Shown here: positions 5,878-8,175 of the stretch, in pieces
Numbering within the stretch: the stretch's first letter is position 1
How the letters are laid out: the number at the start of each line of letters is the position of its first letter
Source of the DNA: Actinomycetota bacterium
GTDB lineage: Bacteria; Actinomycetota; Coriobacteriia; Anaerosomatales; JAHIQC01
Length of the DNA stretch: 8,175 bases
Direction: 5' to 3'
Assembly (NCBI GenBank): GCA_018902765.1
Contig: JAHIQC010000272.1
Span: 1-8,175 of the forward strand
Made by a program: the position numbers and the translations under genes
The notes under the pieces: generated by a model
The model's database searches: none
Told to the model about the DNA's origin: nothing
The model's input: the letters and a program-made list of their open reading frames with translations, nothing else

Positions 5878-6035
5878 CTGTGTGAGTACCCGCGCGAGGG
5901 AGTGCTGTGAGGGCCATGACGGGGCGCCAGAACAGCCGATCGCCCCCAGGCACAAGAATCTCGGCACTTTGGTCCCGGGCCCCTCAACAGCCGATGAGGT
6001 CTCGGTGTGGATACGGGCGCGTCTATTCATCTGAG
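5878..6035. other. Non-coding stretch without recognised genes
   Basis: No convincing gene is seen here; the short open frames lack ribosome sites and recognisable sequence. AACAGCCGAT occurs twice (5931-5940 and 5986-5995), 55 bases apart, with no obvious purpose. The sequence turns AT-richer after about 6025, where the promoter region of the transporter begins. Confidence 0.5.
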
Positions 6036-6074
6036 TGCATATATGGGCGGCGTTTTTGCATCATATATTGGGCG
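6036..6074. repeat. Imperfect direct repeat upstream of the transporter promoter
   Basis: TGCATATATGGGCG (6036-6049) is followed by TGCATCATATATTGGGCG (6057-6074), the same sequence with four extra bases. The starts are 21 bases apart, two helical turns, and the second copy ends 3 bases before the -35. This is suitable geometry for a dimeric or cooperative regulator. Which regulator binds is unknown. Confidence 0.45.
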
Positions 6075-6077
6075 AGC

Positions 6078-6106
6078 TTGCCCTCGTAGTCATATTTATG
6101 TATACT
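6078..6106 (+). promoter_or_regulatory. Predicted sigma-70-type promoter of the transporter operon
   Basis: TTGCCC (6078-6083) and TATACT (6101-6106) are separated by 17 bases, matching the consensus at 4 of 6 and 5 of 6 positions; TG directly precedes the -10. Transcription would start near 6113, leaving a leader of about 120 bases before ATG 6233. That leader contains CCAAACGG twice (6183-6190, 6215-6222) and a near-palindrome, GCGAGCCG/CGGCTTGC, but no recognised riboswitch. Confidence 0.55.
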
Positions 6107-6232
6107 TGACTCATCCCTGGTTCATTTCACACGTGTTTGGGCGGTCTTCTTTTGCCGTCCATCGCGAGCCGCGGCTTGCACGCCAAACGGCGGACTGAGG
6201 GTGTCCGACCCCCACCAAACGGAGGCAACGGA

Positions 6233-7018
6233 ATGATGAAGATGCGGAACGTTCTACTCGCCACGGCGATGCTCGCAGCCATGGCTCTGCTCGCCGGATG
6301 CGGCGACACCGGCACGGCCGACGCCAACGCCAGCGCAGAGAAATTCGTGTACGCCAACTCTGGGGCCTACAAGCCCTTCAGTTTTGATGAGGGCGGCGAG
6401 ATCGTCGGCTTCGACGTGGATATCGCCAACGAGGTTGCCAAGCGGATCGGCCGCGAGCCGGTCATGCAGTCCCCGGTCCCCTTTGACGCACTGATCCAGG
6501 GGCTTAAGGCGGGCAAGTACGATGCGCTCGTGGCTTCGCATGGCATCACAGACGAGCGCAAGGAGGTCGTTGATTTCTCTCGGCCGTACTATCGCTCGGG
6601 AGCACAGATCTTCGTTGTCGACAGCAACTCGTCGATCAACGCCGCATCTGATCTTGCGGGCAAGAAGATCGGCGTCGTCAAGGCGTCGACCTACCTCGAG
6701 CTCGCCAACTCGCTGACTGATCAGGGCAATGTCACGACCTATGACAGCGATGTCATCGCGCTTGCGGATCTTGAGACCGGTCGCGTCGACGCTGTCATCA
6801 CCGACAAGCTCGTCGGGCTGATTGCGAAGAGCGGATCGGGCCTGCCGATCAAGGCCGTTGGTGATGTCCTCCAGCAAGACGAGATGGGAATCGTAGTCCA
6901 GAAGGGCGATACCGAGCTCATGAGCGCGATCAACACCGCTCTGGACGCCATGATCGCTGATGGCACCTACGAGGAGATCAGCATCCGCTGGTTCGACGAG
7001 AACATCCTCGGCGAGTAG
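6233..7018 (+). CDS. Polar amino-acid ABC transporter substrate-binding lipoprotein
   Basis: A 261-residue family 3 solute-binding protein (SBP_bac_3) that captures an amino acid outside the membrane and hands it to the permease encoded next. Residues 1-23 are a lipoprotein signal ending in the lipobox LAGC with C23 as the lipidated residue. The mature part shows the family pattern: YANSGAYKPFSF (40-51), GEIVGFDVDIANEVAKRIG (55-73), PFDALIQGLKAGKYDALV (83-100), then GITDERKEVVDFSRPYY (104-120), where R109 should bind the ligand carboxylate, and KKIGVVKASTY (144-154) at the start of lobe 2. D191 in VITDK is a candidate for binding the ligand amine. ATG 6233 is chosen because GGAGG lies at 6221-6225 and the signal peptide starts here; an open frame extends back to 6137 without support. 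The ligand cannot be told from sequence; Gln, Glu, Arg, His or cystine are all possible. It is followed by a hairpin and a terminator before the permease gene. Confidence 0.93.
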   Translation: MMKMRNVLLATAMLAAMALLAGCGDTGTADANASAEKFVYANSGAYKPFSFDEGGEIVGFDVDIANEVAKRIGREPVMQSPVPFDALIQGLKAGKYDALVASHGITDERKEVVDFSRPYYRSGAQIFVVDSNSSINAASDLAGKKIGVVKASTYLELANSLTDQGNVTTYDSDVIALADLETGRVDAVITDKLVGLIAKSGSGLPIKAVGDVLQQDEMGIVVQKGDTELMSAINTALDAMIADGTYEEISIRWFDENILGE

Positions 7019-7034
7019 CGCTTTCGCGTCCCAA

Positions 7035-7050
7035 CCCGGCAAAGGCCGGG
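7035..7050 (+). other. Short hairpin after the binding-protein gene
   Basis: CCCGGC (7035-7040) pairs with GCCGGG (7045-7050) around AAAG. It lies 17 bases after the stop and has no T-run. With the terminator that follows, it could protect the 3' end of the binding-protein mRNA. Confidence 0.5.
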
Positions 7051-7067
7051 ACCCGACCATATTCACG

Positions 7068-7100
7068 GGGGGCTGGCCACTGACGGCAGCCCCCTTTCTT
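7068..7100 (+). terminator. Intercistronic terminator between binding protein and permease
   Basis: GGGGGCT (7068-7074) pairs with AGCCCCC (7088-7094), extended inside by GCC (7076-7078) with GGC (7085-7087) after a one-base bulge, then TTTCTT. This is a standard intrinsic terminator form. Placed inside the operon it would allow only partial read-through, giving more binding protein than permease and ATPase, a known stoichiometry for such importers. Confidence 0.75.
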
Positions 7101-7116
7101 GTCAGGAGACACACAC

Positions 7117-7782
7117 GTGGATTTCTTTAGCTTTGCGCAGGAGTACCTTTGGGGATTCCTGATGGCGACTCGCTTGACGCTACTGCTGACCGCGGTCTCC
7201 CTCGCGCTCGCCGTGGTCATCGGGTTGTTGTTCGCGTTCCTCAAGATCTCAAAGAGCCGCATCGCGAATCTCGTTGCCGACGCGTACATCGGCGTCACCC
7301 GAGGTATGCCGCTGATCGTGCAACTGATGTTTCTCTACTTCGGCATCAGTGAGCTGGTTGTACTCAGCCCCTTTTGGGCGGGCACGCTCGCGCTGGCGTT
7401 CCACTCGGGCGGTTACGTTGCCGAGATACTCCGTGGCGCCATACAGAACATCGACAGCGGGCAGACCGAGGCAGCGCGTTCTTTGGGAATGTCGCGCCGC
7501 AAGACCATGGCGCTCATAGTCCTGCCGCAAGCGTTTCGTCGCGCCCTGCCGTCGCTCGGTAACCAGTTCATCATCGGCTTGAAGGACAGCACACTTGTCG
7601 CCTACCTCGGCGTCCCCGAGCTGTTCAGCAAGGCCATGACGGCCGCAGCGGCCAACTATAGGCCGTTTGAGACCTACCTTGTGGCTGGCACCTACTACCT
7701 CGTGCTGGTCATCGTGTTCACCTGGATGGTCAACAAGCTCGAGAAGCGGCTCACTCCCGACCGACAGGAGGCCGCAGCATGA
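7117..7782 (+). CDS. Polar amino-acid ABC transporter permease (HEQRo family)
   Basis: A 221-residue inner-membrane protein that forms the translocation path, probably as a homodimer. About five membrane segments are visible: near 13-42, 63-80, 84-106, 146-166 and 186-205. The N-terminal part carries RGMPLIVQLMFLYFG (62-76), typical of the His/Glu/Gln/Arg/opine permeases. The cytoplasmic EAA loop reads EAARSLGMSRRKTMALIVLPQAFRR from E118 through G124 and is the docking site for the ATPase. Length and motifs are normal for the family. GTG 7117 is chosen since CAGGAG (7103-7108) lies 8 bases before it; TTG 7099 would put the ribosome site inside the gene. The stop overlaps the next start as ATGA, so the ATPase is translationally coupled. 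Only one permease gene is seen, consistent with a homodimer. Confidence 0.93.
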   Translation: MDFFSFAQEYLWGFLMATRLTLLLTAVSLALAVVIGLLFAFLKISKSRIANLVADAYIGVTRGMPLIVQLMFLYFGISELVVLSPFWAGTLALAFHSGGYVAEILRGAIQNIDSGQTEAARSLGMSRRKTMALIVLPQAFRRALPSLGNQFIIGLKDSTLVAYLGVPELFSKAMTAAAANYRPFETYLVAGTYYLVLVIVFTWMVNKLEKRLTPDRQEAAA

Positions 7783-8175
7783 GTGTTATCGACATCAAAG
7801 GCCTACATAAGAGCTTCGGCGACCTGCATATCCTCAAGGGCATCGACCTTACGATCGAGACAGGCAAGGTCGTCGTCATCATCGGGCCGTCCGGCTCGGG
7901 CAAGAGCACGCTTTTGCGGTGCATCAACTTTCTCGAGTACCCGGACGCGGGCGAGATTCGCGTGAACGGCGAGCTTATCGACCCTAAGGCAAGCAACTTG
8001 GACAAGGTCCGGCAGCACATGGGCATGGTGTTTCAGCAGTTCCAGCTCTTCCCGCACAAGAACGTGCTGCACAACGTCACGATCGCGCCCATCAACGTGA
8101 AGGGCATCACGCACAAGAAGGCGAATGCCGTTGCGCGCGACCTGCTCGCGAAGGTCGGTCTCCCCGACAAGGAGA
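7779..8175 (+). CDS. Polar amino-acid ABC transporter ATP-binding protein, N-terminal part
   Basis: The first 132 residues of a GlnQ/HisP-type ATPase cut by the right window edge; the family is about 240-250 residues long. It opens with IDIKGLHKSFGDLHILKGIDL, an A-loop region typical of the family. The Walker A motif GPSGSGKST spans 36-44 with K42, and the Q-loop follows in GMVFQQFQLFPHKNVLHNV (82-100) with Q86. LRCINFLEYPDAGEI (46-60) is characteristic of amino-acid importers. The signature LSGGQ, Walker B and H-loop lie beyond the window. AGGAGG (7766-7771) precedes ATG 7779, and the start overlaps the permease stop by four bases. It should power uptake for the binding protein and permease upstream. 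Confidence 0.95.
   Translation, partial: MSVIDIKGLHKSFGDLHILKGIDLTIETGKVVVIIGPSGSGKSTLLRCINFLEYPDAGEIRVNGELIDPKASNLDKVRQHMGMVFQQFQLFPHKNVLHNVTIAPINVKGITHKKANAVARDLLAKVGLPDKE

Noticed and set aside
6254..7114. 286-codon open frame on the minus strand opposite the binding-protein gene
   Set aside because: It mirrors the strongly supported solute-binding protein; its length follows from codon bias on the sense strand.
1..8175. CRISPR array or insertion sequence with transposase
   Set aside because: No regularly spaced repeats of suitable length and no transposase-like protein were found in any frame.

Overview
The window is GC-rich, and tightly packed where it is coding. It joins a defence or maintenance module (AbiE toxin-antitoxin), a large secreted multiheme c-type cytochrome, a decayed flavoprotein gene and a polar amino-acid ABC importer. 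The high GC, frequent GTG starts and big extracytoplasmic cytochrome with beta-sandwich domains would fit an anaerobic, respiring Actinobacteriota (Coriobacteriia-like or related deep lineage). That is an inference from gene content; no rRNA or other phylogenetic marker is present.

Left part (1-2101): the 3' end of a gene resembling DUF3024 proteins, then a two-gene abiE operon. The antitoxin gene abiEi has nested inverted repeats running into its start codon and overlaps the nucleotidyltransferase toxin gene abiEii.

Middle part (2102-5877): this looks like accessory DNA. Two short sequences resembling the 3' end of a tRNA gene (2231-2253 and 5814-5837) are direct repeats about 3.6 kb apart. 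Each is preceded, 115-150 bp upstream, by related degenerate repeat DNA (2110-2168 and 5666-5723). The first also has a long imperfect palindrome beside it (2142-2217). Between the tRNA-like ends lie a 906-residue secreted multiheme cytochrome with its own terminator and a 3'-truncated BaiN/HI0933-type flavoprotein gene that has lost a nucleotide-binding glycine. A strong hairpin with a GAAA loop follows the second tRNA-like end, as a terminator would follow a real tRNA gene. The simplest reading is one or more genomic islands integrated at a tRNA 3' end, the intact tRNA lying outside the window, with AbiE as a plausible stabiliser. No integrase gene is visible here.

Right part (5878-8175): probable core-type DNA. 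A promoter with an imperfect direct repeat upstream drives a lipoprotein substrate-binding protein. An intercistronic terminator, a permease and an ATPase (cut by the window edge) follow, the last two translationally coupled by an ATGA overlap. Together they form a complete polar amino-acid importer operon.

The points most worth a second look are the cytochrome's expanded C-X10-CH, C-X11-CH and C-X3-CH motifs beside eight ordinary CXXCH sites, its unusual mix of heme and jelly-roll-like domains, and the paired tRNA-end/repeat structures that bracket it.
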